NCBI GenBank assembly: GCA_002453165.1
Contig: DKGH01000053.1
Span: forward strand, 1 to 16,541
Length of the DNA: 16,541 nt
Direction: 5' to 3'
DNA from: Verrucomicrobia bacterium UBA6775
GTDB lineage: Bacteria; Verrucomicrobiota; Verrucomicrobiia; Limisphaerales; UBA1096
The translations under genes were made by a program, and so were the position numbers. Shown here in pieces: positions 1 through 7,425 of the stretch. Within the stretch, counting starts at the first letter, position 1. Each line of letters starts with the position of its first letter. Under the pieces are notes generated by a model that was not told the origin of the DNA, made no database searches, and was given only the letters and a program-made list of their open reading frames with translations.

Positions 1-623
1 GTTTTGCCGTCCGGCGAGAGTGCCAAGCCGTTGGGTTTCTCAATTTGATCCGCGCCGATCGCGCGAGTTGCCTCACCGGAAAACGGGTCGTAACGATATA
101 CGGCCATCTGGCTTTGCTCCTCTTTTTCATTGCCGATGTAGCGCGGGTCGCTGAAATAAATCAACCCGTTCGGCAGGATCACAAGGTCGTTTGGCGCGAG
201 ATACCGCTTGTCGTCAAACGTTCCCGAGAGTGTTCGGAGCCTGCTGTTTGGCAGTATCTCACTCAGGGCCATGCGGCCGTTGTTGGCCCCGCAACAGGCG
301 ATCAGCCTGCCGTCGCGGTCAAACATCAGTCCATTGCTTTTCTCCGACGCCGCAGTAAAGACGGTCGTTTTTCCGCTCTTCGGATCGAACTTCAGAATCT
401 GCCCGGACTTCGCCTCACTACTCGGGATGTCGCTAAAATAAATCTGCCCATCCGGGGCCACTGCGACGCCCTCGGTGAATTCGCCCTGCTCCCACAAAGT
501 CTCCAGCCGTGAGGTGGAGGGCAGGAGGGAGACGCTGCCGCTTGGCTTTGCCGGCTCGGCCTTGGCCATGGGCAGGGCGGTCGCGAGGCTCAGGACGGTG
601 TAAAAAATAAATCGAATTGGCAT
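1..623 (-). CDS. SMP-30/gluconolactonase-like secreted protein, partial (3' end outside window)
   Basis: An open frame runs from an ATG at 621-623 to the left edge without a stop, giving the first 207 residues. Residues 1-22 look like a signal peptide (MPIRFIFYTV, then a hydrophobic stretch ending AKA), so export is likely. The mature part shows the SMP-30/gluconolactonase/LRE pattern: TEGVAVAPDG near residues 50-59, NGLMFD near 97, APND at 143-146, YFSDPRY at 156-162 and PNGLALSPDG at 197-206. In this six-bladed propeller family the Glu of the first motif and the Asn residues of the PND and PNG motifs bind the catalytic metal. The fourth ligand, an Asp, would lie outside the window. The usual reaction is hydrolysis of sugar lactones, but substrates vary and none can be assigned here. 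It lies 49 bases downstream of the hydrolase gene on the same strand and may be co-transcribed. Family confidence is high, substrate unknown. Confidence 0.85.
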   Translation of the reverse strand, partial: MPIRFIFYTVLSLATALPMAKAEPAKPSGSVSLLPSTSRLETLWEQGEFTEGVAVAPDGQIYFSDIPSSEAKSGQILKFDPKSGKTTVFTAASEKSNGLMFDRDGRLIACCGANNGRMALSEILPNSRLRTLSGTFDDKRYLAPNDLVILPNGLIYFSDPRYIGNEKEEQSQMAVYRYDPFSGEATRAIGADQIEKPNGLALSPDGK

Positions 624-672
624 GGCGCAAATGGTGACAGCCGATGCCGCCGGAGGCAAACCGCGCGTCTGT

Positions 673-2727
673 TTAATCGACTGTTTTTAGCTGCCAGCGT
701 TCGTTAAAAAAACCGGCGGCCGCGATGCAGTCCGGGTCACCGGCGTTGTACGGCTTGGTGATATCCACCAACGCCCAGTCCGGTAGCTTCGGAGTTTGTG
801 TGGCGTTGCTCATGTGCCCAAATCGGCTGAACGTGAAACCGGAGTTCAGCACGACGTAGCGGTTGGGATTGAGCGGGTTCGGGAAAATCAAAACAGGCAC
901 GTGTGTACCGGCTCCGGCCTCCGCTTGGCCAAGCGCCAGCGTGTCACTTGTCCATTTGAGCGGCAGTTGGTCGATGATCCGTTCGATTAACAGGTTACTG
1001 CCGGCGTCCCCCCACAGGATGAGGTTGCTGTTTTCGATGTCGTCCCTGGTGAGGTCGATGTCGTCGACCACCCTTGGCTTGGCGCGGAACTGCAGTTCCC
1101 AGTCAGACAGCGCTTGGCCAAGCTGGGCTTCGGTCCATTTGCCAATCGCCTCCGAGTTCGCCCGGCCGGTCGGTTTCACCATCACGAAGCGATCCATGAA
1201 GGCGTCATCGATTGGCCCCTGCAGGCCGGGCCGCTTGGACAAGCCGGCAAACTCAAACCGGCCCACGAGCCGCCATTGGCCAAGCGCCTTGATAAAACGG
1301 GATTCCCACGAAAGGTCGGTGCGTACTCGGTCGCCGCTCAGTTTCTGGCCGTCGATGATCACCGTTGGGCTGCCGTTGGGTCGGAGTGGACATGTGCCGG
1401 ATGGCATCGACAAAACGAGGCGCGAGACGTTGAGCGTGCTGATCTCGATGTGCCGGTTGCCGATCAAGCCGGCCTCGACGCGTGCCGGCATCCAGTGCTC
1501 CTCTAGCCCGTCGACCTGCACCCATGCCTGCCGATTGTAACGCAGCGTACGGGTGACGAGTCGCACCTCGCTTGGTACGGCGTTTCGGCCCCGGGCGACG
1601 ATTGCGTTGATGCGTTCGTCGATTTCCGCTTTGGCTGCGGGATGATACTTGTGTCCGGTTTTCGGGCCGATGACGTGTCGCAGCGTCAGTCCCTCCCCGG
1701 TGAGAAACCGCTCCATGACGCGGGCGGCCTGAATCTGTTTGTCGTCCTCGCCGCTGTACGCGACGGTGGCTGTGTTGAAAAAATTACCGGCGTACAGCGT
1801 GGCGTCGTAAAGACCCCAAAGCGTGCGTTCGTACTGCGGCGGGAGGGTCCCCTTTTTTGAAAGGCCGAGATACTCGAGCGACTCGGCGAACCCTGCCCCG
1901 GGTGCTGCCGCCGCCCAATCGCCGGCGTGGTGCGCGGCCAAGTGCCAGCAGCCGGCGCCGCCCATCGAGAAACCGCGGATGCTAACGCGCGAGTTGTCGA
2001 CCGGATAGTTTTGTTTCACATGCCCAAGCGCCTCGTGCACGTCCACCTCGCCCGCGAATTTGAAGGCGTTGCAAAACCGGCCGTACGGATGAAGCACAAT
2101 CGTGTCGGGAGGCACGAACTGCCCGGCACTGGTGCGGCGTTGCTGGATGAACTTGAGTTCACTGAGTTTGTTGTCGCGCCCGTGTAGCCAGACATCGAGC
2201 CGACGTTTGCGCCACGGGTCGGTGGAGAAGGACTGCGGGATCAGCAACCCGTATGGCTGCACGGAACCGTCGAGCCGTGAAATGTAGCCGCGAACAATCA
2301 GCCCGGGCTGGCGTGTCCAGAGAACCTTGCCTCCGGCGAGTTGTTTCGCGCGCTCCGTTCCTTCTGCAAGCAGCTCGTTGGCGGTTTTGAATTCACCCTC
2401 CTTGAAGAAAAGACGGTGGCGCAATGCCCAGTCGACTGCCTTGTGGTAGACTTGGATATCCGGCAGGAAGCGAAGCAGCGGCGGGGTCTCGGCGAGTTGA
2501 ACGCGGAGTTGGTCGATCGCTTGGCCAAGCGCATCGGTGCGTTCGCGAAGGGCAAGCCGGTTGTCTTCGGGGATTTCGATCCCGACAGCCGGCACGCGCG
2601 GGGTCTCGGCGACGAGGGTAGGGGAGGCAGTTTCCGCCTGGCCAAGCGCGGCTGACGCCATGCAAAACAGAAGCGCCGCGCTGGAGGCCAGACGCGGTGC
2701 GGAATTCTGTGCGGTTCGCCCTGTCAC
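673..2727 (-). CDS. secreted prolyl-oligopeptidase-like alpha/beta hydrolase
   Basis: This 684-residue protein has an N-terminal export signal (hydrophobic LASSAALLFCMASAALG, residues 13-29). The catalytic part is an alpha/beta-hydrolase of the S9/esterase type: nucleophile elbow GFSMGG with Ser254, a likely acid at Asp328/Asp329 (YSGEDD) and a likely His359 (TGHKYH). Before it lie a helical segment (residues about 55-130) and the start of the hydrolase fold (YGLLIPQSF, DVWLHG). After it come about 300 residues I cannot assign, including a DDIENSNLILWGD segment. Similar long secreted hydrolases are common in Verrucomicrobia and Planctomycetes, often near sugar-degradation genes. The substrate is unknown; peptide or ester are both possible. 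The start is a GTG at 2727, chosen because it precedes the signal peptide; it lies 19 bases after the pilT-like gene, suggesting one transcript. Oddity: five copies or near-copies of the TTGGCCAA palindrome are read in frame as LGQ(A), one at the signal-peptide boundary. Confidence 0.85.
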   Translation of the reverse strand: MTGRTAQNSAPRLASSAALLFCMASAALGQAETASPTLVAETPRVPAVGIEIPEDNRLALRERTDALGQAIDQLRVQLAETPPLLRFLPDIQVYHKAVDWALRHRLFFKEGEFKTANELLAEGTERAKQLAGGKVLWTRQPGLIVRGYISRLDGSVQPYGLLIPQSFSTDPWRKRRLDVWLHGRDNKLSELKFIQQRRTSAGQFVPPDTIVLHPYGRFCNAFKFAGEVDVHEALGHVKQNYPVDNSRVSIRGFSMGGAGCWHLAAHHAGDWAAAAPGAGFAESLEYLGLSKKGTLPPQYERTLWGLYDATLYAGNFFNTATVAYSGEDDKQIQAARVMERFLTGEGLTLRHVIGPKTGHKYHPAAKAEIDERINAIVARGRNAVPSEVRLVTRTLRYNRQAWVQVDGLEEHWMPARVEAGLIGNRHIEISTLNVSRLVLSMPSGTCPLRPNGSPTVIIDGQKLSGDRVRTDLSWESRFIKALGQWRLVGRFEFAGLSKRPGLQGPIDDAFMDRFVMVKPTGRANSEAIGKWTEAQLGQALSDWELQFRAKPRVVDDIDLTRDDIENSNLILWGDAGSNLLIERIIDQLPLKWTSDTLALGQAEAGAGTHVPVLIFPNPLNPNRYVVLNSGFTFSRFGHMSNATQTPKLPDWALVDITKPYNAGDPDCIAAAGFFNERWQLKTVD
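922..935. repeat. dispersed palindrome, perfect 14-mer
   Basis: CGCTTGGCCAAGCG, exact consensus, inside the hydrolase gene. Read on the coding strand as ALGQA near residue 600. Confidence 0.9.
1111..1124. repeat. dispersed palindrome, 13/14 match
   Basis: CGCTTGGCCAAGCT inside the hydrolase gene, read as QLGQAL near residue 537. Confidence 0.85.
1273..1286. repeat. dispersed palindrome, 12/14 match
   Basis: CCATTGGCCAAGCG inside the hydrolase gene, read as ALGQW near residue 482. The outer left bases differ from consensus; the octamer core is intact. Confidence 0.75.
2518..2531. repeat. dispersed palindrome, perfect 14-mer
   Basis: CGCTTGGCCAAGCG inside the hydrolase gene, read as ALGQA at residues 66-70. 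Confidence 0.9.
2635..2648. repeat. dispersed palindrome, 13/14 match, at signal-peptide boundary
   Basis: CGCCTGGCCAAGCG inside the hydrolase gene, with one change in the core (T to C). Read as ALGQA at residues 27-31, the probable signal peptidase region. Confidence 0.8.
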
Positions 2728-2746
2728 GCGGCGTGCCGATGCAGGT

Positions 2747-3841
2747 TTAATTGAGAATTCGGCTGCCTTCCGAGAGGAAGATGCCCTTGAAATTCATCTC
2801 CAGCGCCTGCGGGTTGGTGGCCTTGTCGAGCGCCTCCTCCTTGGTGATGATTCCGTCCTTCACCAGTTGGAAAAGCGATTGGTTGAAGTTTTGCATGCCA
2901 TCGTCGGTGCCGGTCTCGATGGCTGCGTGCAGTTTTTCCGTGCGGTTCTCGGTGATCAACTTGGCCACGGTCGGGGTGTTGATCATGATCTCGATCGCAG
3001 GCACGACGCCGCCGTCATCCTCACGCACAGCCATGCGCTGTACGATGATCGCCTTGAGGGTGCCGACCATCTGTTTGCGCACCTGCTCGCGTTCCTCCGA
3101 TGGGAAGAAGTCGAGCACGCGGGCGATGGATTGAGGCGCATCGATGGTGTGCAGGGTGGAGAGAACCAAATGTCCGGTGTCAGCCGCACTCATTGCGGCG
3201 CGGAAGCTGACAGCATCTCGCATCTCACCGACCATGATTACGTCGGGATCCTGACGCATCACGTGCTTGAGTCCGTGCTGGTAGGAGGGGGTGTCGAGAC
3301 CGACTTCCCGCTGTTCGATGATGCATTGGTTGTCCTCAAAGACGTACTCGACCGGGTCTTCCATCGTAATGATGTGCCGTTTTTGGTTGGTGTTGATGTG
3401 GTCGATCATGCCGGCGAGCGTGGTGGATTTACCGCTGCCGGTGGTGCCGGCGACGAGGACAATGCCGCGGTGTTCCTCGGCGATCGACTTGATGACATCC
3501 GGGAGGTTCAGGCCGTCGATTTTCGGGACCTCGGCCACTACGTAGCGCATGGCCAGACACCATTTGCCTAGTTGCTGAAAACAGTTGGTACGAAAGCGGC
3601 CGACACCTTCCAGAAAATAGGAGAAGTCGATCTCGCGGTCGTCCTCGAGCCGGGGTAAAAAGTGTTCCGGAACAATTTCCTTGATGATTTTTTCCAGCCA
3701 TTCCTGAGTTGGTGTCTGTGACATTTCGGTCTCCACTAGTTGGCTGTTGATGCGGTAGACCACCGGCGAGTCCGGCTTGATGTGGACGTCGGAAGCCCCG
3801 CCTTCCACCGCTGTTCTTAGGATTTTGTTTAATAATTCCAT
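2747..3841 (-). CDS. pilT: type IV pilus retraction ATPase, PilT/PilU family
   Basis: This cytoplasmic secretion-type ATPase would power pilus retraction in twitching motility and DNA uptake. The 364-residue form shows, in order, the family N-terminal GGASDVHIKP (about 14-23), Walker A GTTGSGKST (132-140), the Asp box HIITMEDPVEY (156-166), Walker B DPDVIMVGEMRD (198-209) and the His box STLHT (228-232). It ends with the usual helical tail (MQNFNQSLFQLVKDGII...). PilT proteins are usually about 345 residues and PilU about 380, so this could be either. I use the ATG at 3839-3841, because MELLNKIL aligns with the family start; the frame also extends to a TTG at 3886 that lacks family similarity. 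Neither start has a clear Shine-Dalgarno sequence. A TACAAT-like -10 box on the minus strand (3870-3875) could give a short leader, but no good -35 is visible. No other pilus genes are in the window. Confidence 0.92.
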   Translation of the reverse strand: MELLNKILRTAVEGGASDVHIKPDSPVVYRINSQLVETEMSQTPTQEWLEKIIKEIVPEHFLPRLEDDREIDFSYFLEGVGRFRTNCFQQLGKWCLAMRYVVAEVPKIDGLNLPDVIKSIAEEHRGIVLVAGTTGSGKSTTLAGMIDHINTNQKRHIITMEDPVEYVFEDNQCIIEQREVGLDTPSYQHGLKHVMRQDPDVIMVGEMRDAVSFRAAMSAADTGHLVLSTLHTIDAPQSIARVLDFFPSEEREQVRKQMVGTLKAIIVQRMAVREDDGGVVPAIEIMINTPTVAKLITENRTEKLHAAIETGTDDGMQNFNQSLFQLVKDGIITKEEALDKATNPQALEMNFKGIFLSEGSRILN

Positions 3842-3898
3842 TTCAAAAGCGCCGGGGAGAAGAACAGGAATTGTACGGCTGGGCAAGTGCCAAAAGAG

Positions 3899-3950
3899 CG
3901 CTTGGTCAAGCGGAAACGGGGCAGGCGAAAATCAGGAACTTGGCCAAGCG
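3899..3950. repeat. two degenerate palindrome copies between fabH and the pilT-like gene
   Basis: CGCTTGGTCAAGCG (3899-3912, 13/14) and AACTTGGCCAAGCG (3937-3950, 12/14) lie in the 113-base gap after fabH, 24 bases apart. On the minus strand the first can form a short stem followed by CTCTTTT, a weak terminator at best. The intervening sequence shows no other feature. Confidence 0.75.
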
Positions 3951-3954
3951 GGAG

Positions 3955-4983
3955 TTACCACTCGATTACGGCCGCGCCCCATGTAAGGCCGGCACCAAAA
4001 ACAAGTAGCAGAATCAATTCGCCCCGCTTCACGCGGCCCTGCTGTACGGCTTCATCCAGCGCTATGGCCACCGAGGCGGCTGAGGTGTTACCGTACTTTT
4101 GCAGGTTGCTAAAGACCTGTTCTTCACTGGCGCCGAGCCGGTCGCCGACGGCCTTGAGGATGCGCATATTGGCCTGATGCGGAATGATGCACTTAATCTG
4201 GCTGACCTCCAACTCGCAACGAGCCAGTGCTTCTTTAGCGGCCTTGGTCATTGCTATTACTGCGTTTTTGAAAACCTCCTGACCGTCCATTCTCAGGTAA
4301 TGCAGGCGATCTGTTACGGATTGTCCACATGCGGGATGGAGGCTTCCGCCGCCTGGTTGGGAGAGGATCGAGGCCTTGCGTCCATCGGCACCCATGCACG
4401 CGGCGAGCAGTCCGTGGCTGTTCTCGCGACTTTGCAACACGGCTGCCCCGGCGCCGTCGCCGAAGAGTACGCAGGTGTTGCGGTCCTGCCAGTCGGTGAT
4501 GGAGGAAAGTTTCTCGGCGCCGATCACGAGCACGGTATTGTACGTGCGGGACATGATAAACTGCTGGCCGATTTCCAGAGCGTAAACGAATCCGGAGCAG
4601 GCCGCTTCCACGTCAAATGCAGCGGAATTGAACGCACCGATCTTTTCCTGCACGAGGCAGGCGGTGGCGGGGAAGGGCATATCCGGAGTGATGGTGGCGA
4701 GAATGATCAGATCGACATCGGCCGGGTCCACATTGGCCCGTTCAAGGGCGATCTTCGCCGCCTTGGCACCCAGATCGGACGTGTATTCATTATCCGCGGC
4801 GATGCGTCGCTCGCGGATGCCAGTCCGGGTGATGATCCATTCGTCGTTGGTATCGACGAGTTCTTCGAGGGCGGCATTGGTCAGCACCTTCTCTGGCACG
4901 TACGAGCCGACAGCCGTGATGGAACATGTGCGGCCGACAAAGTTGTGTTCCGCGCGTGGGTTCTTGATGTCCGGGTTGGTCAT
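3955..4983 (-). CDS. fabH: 3-oxoacyl-[acyl-carrier-protein] synthase III (KAS III)
   Basis: FabH starts type II fatty-acid synthesis by condensing acetyl-CoA (or a branched primer) with malonyl-ACP. The 342-residue protein has the full Cys-His-Asn triad: Cys129 in EAACSGF, His269 in IIPHQAN and Asn299 in YGNTSAAS. It also has the family signature WIITRTGIRERR near residues 49-60 and the C-terminal GAGLTWGAAVI. It is about 20 residues longer than E. coli FabH, mainly through an N-terminal leader before SITAVGSYVP. Its ATG (4981-4983) overlaps the plsX stop in an ATGA arrangement, so translational coupling is likely. It is the last gene of the conserved yceD-rpmF-plsX-fabH cluster. No internal copy of the dispersed palindrome is present. 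The assignment is secure. Confidence 0.97.
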   Translation of the reverse strand: MTNPDIKNPRAEHNFVGRTCSITAVGSYVPEKVLTNAALEELVDTNDEWIITRTGIRERRIAADNEYTSDLGAKAAKIALERANVDPADVDLIILATITPDMPFPATACLVQEKIGAFNSAAFDVEAACSGFVYALEIGQQFIMSRTYNTVLVIGAEKLSSITDWQDRNTCVLFGDGAGAAVLQSRENSHGLLAACMGADGRKASILSQPGGGSLHPACGQSVTDRLHYLRMDGQEVFKNAVIAMTKAAKEALARCELEVSQIKCIIPHQANMRILKAVGDRLGASEEQVFSNLQKYGNTSAASVAIALDEAVQQGRVKRGELILLLVFGAGLTWGAAVIEW

Positions 4984-6023
4984 ACTTCGGCCGCGACCGG
5001 CTCTGTCGCGGTGGTAGCCAAGTTGTCGTTGGCTTTCGCAACGGCGTCAACAATTAGTTCGTTGATATGGTGATCCACCGCTTCGACCGTGTTGCACACG
5101 GCATTGCGGATGGCCTTCGCACCGGCGGAGCCGTGGCATATGGTCACCGTGCCGTTCACGCCCAGCAGTGGCGCCCCGCCGATGTTGTCCGGATCCACGC
5201 GATTTTTTAACGCCCGAAAGGCATCCTTCGCGAGTGTGGCACCCAGTTTTCGAACCGGTCCGGCGGTCAGTTCCGCCTTCAACCAACCCATCATCGAGGT
5301 TGCCAGACTTTCGCAGGACTTCAGCACCACGTTGCCGACGAATCCGTTGCACACCACCACGTCCAGTCCATTTTGAAACAGGTCGTGCCCCTCAACGTTG
5401 CCGATGAAATCCAAATCCAATTCCCGGCAAAGGTTGAACGCTTCCTGAGTCAGTTCATCGCCCTTGGTTGCCTCTGTGCCCACGCTCAACAGGCCCACCC
5501 TTGGTCGGGAAATGCCCAGCACTTCTTGGGCGTAAATGTCGCCCATGATGGCGTAGTGCATGAGGTGCCGGGGCTTGCCGTCCACGCTGGCACCGGCGTC
5601 TAGCAGGATAAAGTTGCCGTCGGTCCTCGGGCAGATTGCCGCTATGCCGGGGCGATCGACTCCCGGCAGGGTGCGTAGCTTGATTGATGCCGCGGCCAAC
5701 ATGCCGCCGGTGTTGCCGGGAGAGATGATTGCGTCCGCGTCGCCGGTCTTGACCAAATTCATCGCCACCGCGAGCGAGCAGTTTTTCTTGCGACGCAAAC
5801 CCTCGACCGGCTTGTCGTCCATGGTGAGAATCTCAGGAGCGTGAATGATCTCGATTCGCGTATCTGAGTTGCCTGCTTGGCCAAGCGCTTGGCCAAGTTG
5901 TGATTCATCGCCGACGACCAGGATTCTTTCGATCTGCGTATGCTGCTCGAGAGCCTGCAACAGTCCATCGATCACGACTTGACAGCCGTGATCTCCCCCC
6001 ATGGCGTCGGCAGCGATTCTCAT
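4980..6023 (-). CDS. plsX: phosphate acyltransferase PlsX
   Basis: PlsX converts acyl-ACP and phosphate to acyl-phosphate, the donor for PlsY in phospholipid synthesis; it acts at the inner face of the membrane. The 347-residue protein has the family start RIAADAMGGDHG, the SPGNTGGMLAAA motif near residues 104-115, LLDAGASVDGKP, and the C-terminal GGAPLLGVNGTV. Length is normal for the family. The reading frame ends at 4980-4982, overlapping the fabH start by 4 bases. Oddity: residues 43-50 are LGQALGQA, encoded by a tandem pair of the TTGGCCAA palindrome. By comparison with E. coli PlsX this falls in a variable stretch between the first strands, so it is probably a tolerated surface insertion. 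The identity is secure. Confidence 0.97.
   Translation of the reverse strand: MRIAADAMGGDHGCQVVIDGLLQALEQHTQIERILVVGDESQLGQALGQAGNSDTRIEIIHAPEILTMDDKPVEGLRRKKNCSLAVAMNLVKTGDADAIISPGNTGGMLAAASIKLRTLPGVDRPGIAAICPRTDGNFILLDAGASVDGKPRHLMHYAIMGDIYAQEVLGISRPRVGLLSVGTEATKGDELTQEAFNLCRELDLDFIGNVEGHDLFQNGLDVVVCNGFVGNVVLKSCESLATSMMGWLKAELTAGPVRKLGATLAKDAFRALKNRVDPDNIGGAPLLGVNGTVTICHGSAGAKAIRNAVCNTVEAVDHHINELIVDAVAKANDNLATTATEPVAAEV
5874..5899. repeat. tandem palindrome pair inside plsX
   Basis: The core TTGGCCAAGCGCTTGGCCAA (5877-5896) is two octamers with a 12-base period. It encodes LGQALGQA (residues 43-50). The same 20 bases form the centre of the terminator at 16095-16122. Confidence 0.9.
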
Positions 6024-6079
6024 CAGAAATGCTCACGTACCGGAAGTTTCCGGTGCGGCTGTGAATGGAGGGAAGGGGA

Positions 6080-6271
6080 TTAGGCGCCGACCTCGACGCT
6101 GACGACCTGCCGGCCGTTGTAGTGTCCGCACTCGGGGCAGGCGCGGTGCGGTTGATAGCCGAGATAGTCACACTGCGGGCAGTTGTTCAACTGCGGTGCC
6201 TTCAGTGTAATGTTTTGTGAACGGCGCTTGCGCACGCGGCTCTTGGATGATCTGCCTTTTGGTACTGCCAT
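6080..6271 (-). CDS. rpmF: 50S ribosomal protein L32
   Basis: This 63-residue basic protein begins MAVPKGRSSKSRVRKRRS, the typical L32 N-terminus. It carries a zinc-ribbon with four cysteines, C31-x2-C34 and C45-x2-C48 (CPQC and CPEC), so it is the zinc-binding form. It is a structural part of the large ribosomal subunit. It starts 11 bases after the end of the YceD gene, and an AAGGGA Shine-Dalgarno-like sequence overlaps that gene's stop region, one of the few clear ones in the window. The yceD-rpmF-plsX-fabH order is conserved across many bacterial phyla. The assignment is secure. Confidence 0.97.
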   Translation of the reverse strand: MAVPKGRSSKSRVRKRRSQNITLKAPQLNNCPQCDYLGYQPHRACPECGHYNGRQVVSVEVGA

Positions 6272-6282
6272 AAATTGATCCC

Positions 6283-6780
6283 TTACTTGAGGTTCAGTTT
6301 GTCTAGTTCGGCCCAGACATTCTCGTCTTTGGGCTCATCGGGAGGCGGCTCGGAATGGGTGGGATTTTCCCCTTTTTCGGCCATTTTGGCGATACCGCCA
6401 CACTCGCTCCCACACAGCGGATGCTGCGGAAAGGCGAGAAACGTATCTTCGCGCAGATAGGGCGTCAAGTCCGCTGTGTCCTTGTTTATTTGCACGGAAT
6501 CCTCGCCTTTGAGCGGCAAAAGGCAGCTCCAGTTGCGCAAAGTGACTCGGTGGTCGAACGGGTGCAGGCAACGGGCACACTCGCATTTGAGTTGCATTTC
6601 CAGCGAACCTTCGAGCAGGATGGAATCGCCCTTTTTCTCAGCCATCAGTGCGTACGCCAGTGGGCCGGCTGGTTCGACAAGGTCGTCCAGAGACACCATG
6701 TCCAAGTCGGACAGCGGGAGTTTTCCATTGAGGGAAACGGAACCTCTGGCCAGAGATTCGAGTTGGAGTAAAAGCGGCAT
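6283..6780 (-). CDS. yceD: YceD family (DUF177) protein, 23S rRNA accumulation factor
   Basis: The 165-residue form from the ATG at 6778-6780 shows the DUF177 pattern: a beta-rich N-terminal half (LARGSVSLNGKLP), the cysteine cluster KCECARCLHPF (about 65-75), then DLTPYLREDTFLAFPQHPLC and a second cysteine pair C123/C127. YceD proteins are needed for normal 23S rRNA accumulation in E. coli and plants, and are nearly always encoded just before rpmF, as here. The four or five cysteines suggest metal binding, which is an inference. The C-terminus (NPTHSEPPPDEPKDEN) is acidic and proline-rich and probably disordered. The frame also extends to a TTG at 6828, but those 16 residues do not resemble the family and no Shine-Dalgarno sequence supports either start. 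Confidence 0.9.
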   Translation of the reverse strand: MPLLLQLESLARGSVSLNGKLPLSDLDMVSLDDLVEPAGPLAYALMAEKKGDSILLEGSLEMQLKCECARCLHPFDHRVTLRNWSCLLPLKGEDSVQINKDTADLTPYLREDTFLAFPQHPLCGSECGGIAKMAEKGENPTHSEPPPDEPKDENVWAELDKLNLK

Positions 6781-6858
6781 GTTTTTGTCGGGTGGTTTTT
6801 TACGTTGCTCGGCCACGCGCTGGGGCAAGGGATAAGACAGCCTGGCCGGTTGCCGAGT

Positions 6859-7350
6859 TCAACTTTTGGCCGTTTGGCCAAGCTTGCACTGCAACGCCTC
6901 GCGCACGGCCGGCGTAACGAACGCCGAGACGTCACCGCCCAGCCCGGCAATCTCCTTGACGAGGGTCGAGCTGAGGAACGAGTAGGACGCGCGCGGCATC
7001 ATGAACAGAGTCTCTACTTTTTCGTTCAGTTTACGGTTCATCAACGCCATTTGAAATTCGAATTCAAAGTCGGACACGGCTCGAAGCCCGCGGATGACGG
7101 CATTGCCTTTTTGTTTTTCCACATATTTCACCAGAAGGCCCTCGAACGCATCCACTTCCACGTTGCCAAGATCGGCAACGAATTGCTCAATCAACGAGCG
7201 GCGTTCCGCAAGGCTGAACAACGGCTTTTTGTTTTCGTTTCGGGCTACGCCAACGATCACTCGATCGAACAAACGCGAGGCACGCTGGATTACGTCGAAG
7301 TGCCCGTTGGTAGGCGGGTCGAAACTACCGGGATAAATTACTGTTCGCAT
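6859..7350 (-). CDS. coaD: phosphopantetheine adenylyltransferase (PPAT)
   Basis: CoaD transfers AMP from ATP to 4'-phosphopantetheine, the penultimate step of coenzyme A synthesis in the cytoplasm. The 163-residue protein has the nucleotidyltransferase motif YPGSFDPPTNGH (6-17) with T14-x-GH, the family motif IRGLRAVSDFEFE, and YSFLSSTLVKEIAGLGGDVS near the C-terminus. Length is normal. The ATG is at 7348-7350. It is first in the minus-strand run and lies directly after the FecR terminator, so it needs either read-through or a promoter I could not identify in 7351-7425. The last residues (CKLGQTAKS) are encoded partly by a degenerate copy of the dispersed palindrome, in the tail beyond the conserved fold. 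The function links naturally with the ACP and fatty-acid genes downstream. Confidence 0.96.
   Translation of the reverse strand: MRTVIYPGSFDPPTNGHFDVIQRASRLFDRVIVGVARNENKKPLFSLAERRSLIEQFVADLGNVEVDAFEGLLVKYVEKQKGNAVIRGLRAVSDFEFEFQMALMNRKLNEKVETLFMMPRASYSFLSSTLVKEIAGLGGDVSAFVTPAVREALQCKLGQTAKS
6871..6884. repeat. dispersed palindrome, 12/14 match
   Basis: CGTTTGGCCAAGCT at the 3' end of coaD, read as KLGQT in the last residues before the stop. Confidence 0.7.
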
Positions 7351-7374
7351 TTGAGGTGCAGCGGGTGGGGTGAG

Positions 7375-7404
7375 AAAAAAAGAACCCGGACTCTGTCCGG
7401 GTTC
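7375..7404 (-). terminator. intrinsic terminator of the FecR-domain gene
   Basis: On the minus strand the inverted repeat GAACCCGGAC / GTCCGGGTTC (7382-7404) gives a perfect 10-bp stem with a 3-base loop, followed directly by seven T residues (7375-7381). It starts 21 bases after the FecR stop codon. It separates the FecR gene from coaD. Confidence 0.88.
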
Positions 7405-7425
7405 TCGAAATTGGATGGCACTGGG

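Noticed and set aside
1232..1245. CGCTTGGACAAGCC in the hydrolase gene as a further palindrome copy
   Set aside because: The GGCC centre is lost and two bases differ; it may be a decayed copy but cannot be told from chance.
2537..3571. A long plus-strand open frame opposite the hydrolase start and the pilT-like gene
   Set aside because: It is antisense to two well-supported genes, shows no recognisable domain, and is a frame shadow in GC-rich DNA. The same applies to the other long antisense frames (for example 6805-8052 and 14448-15467).
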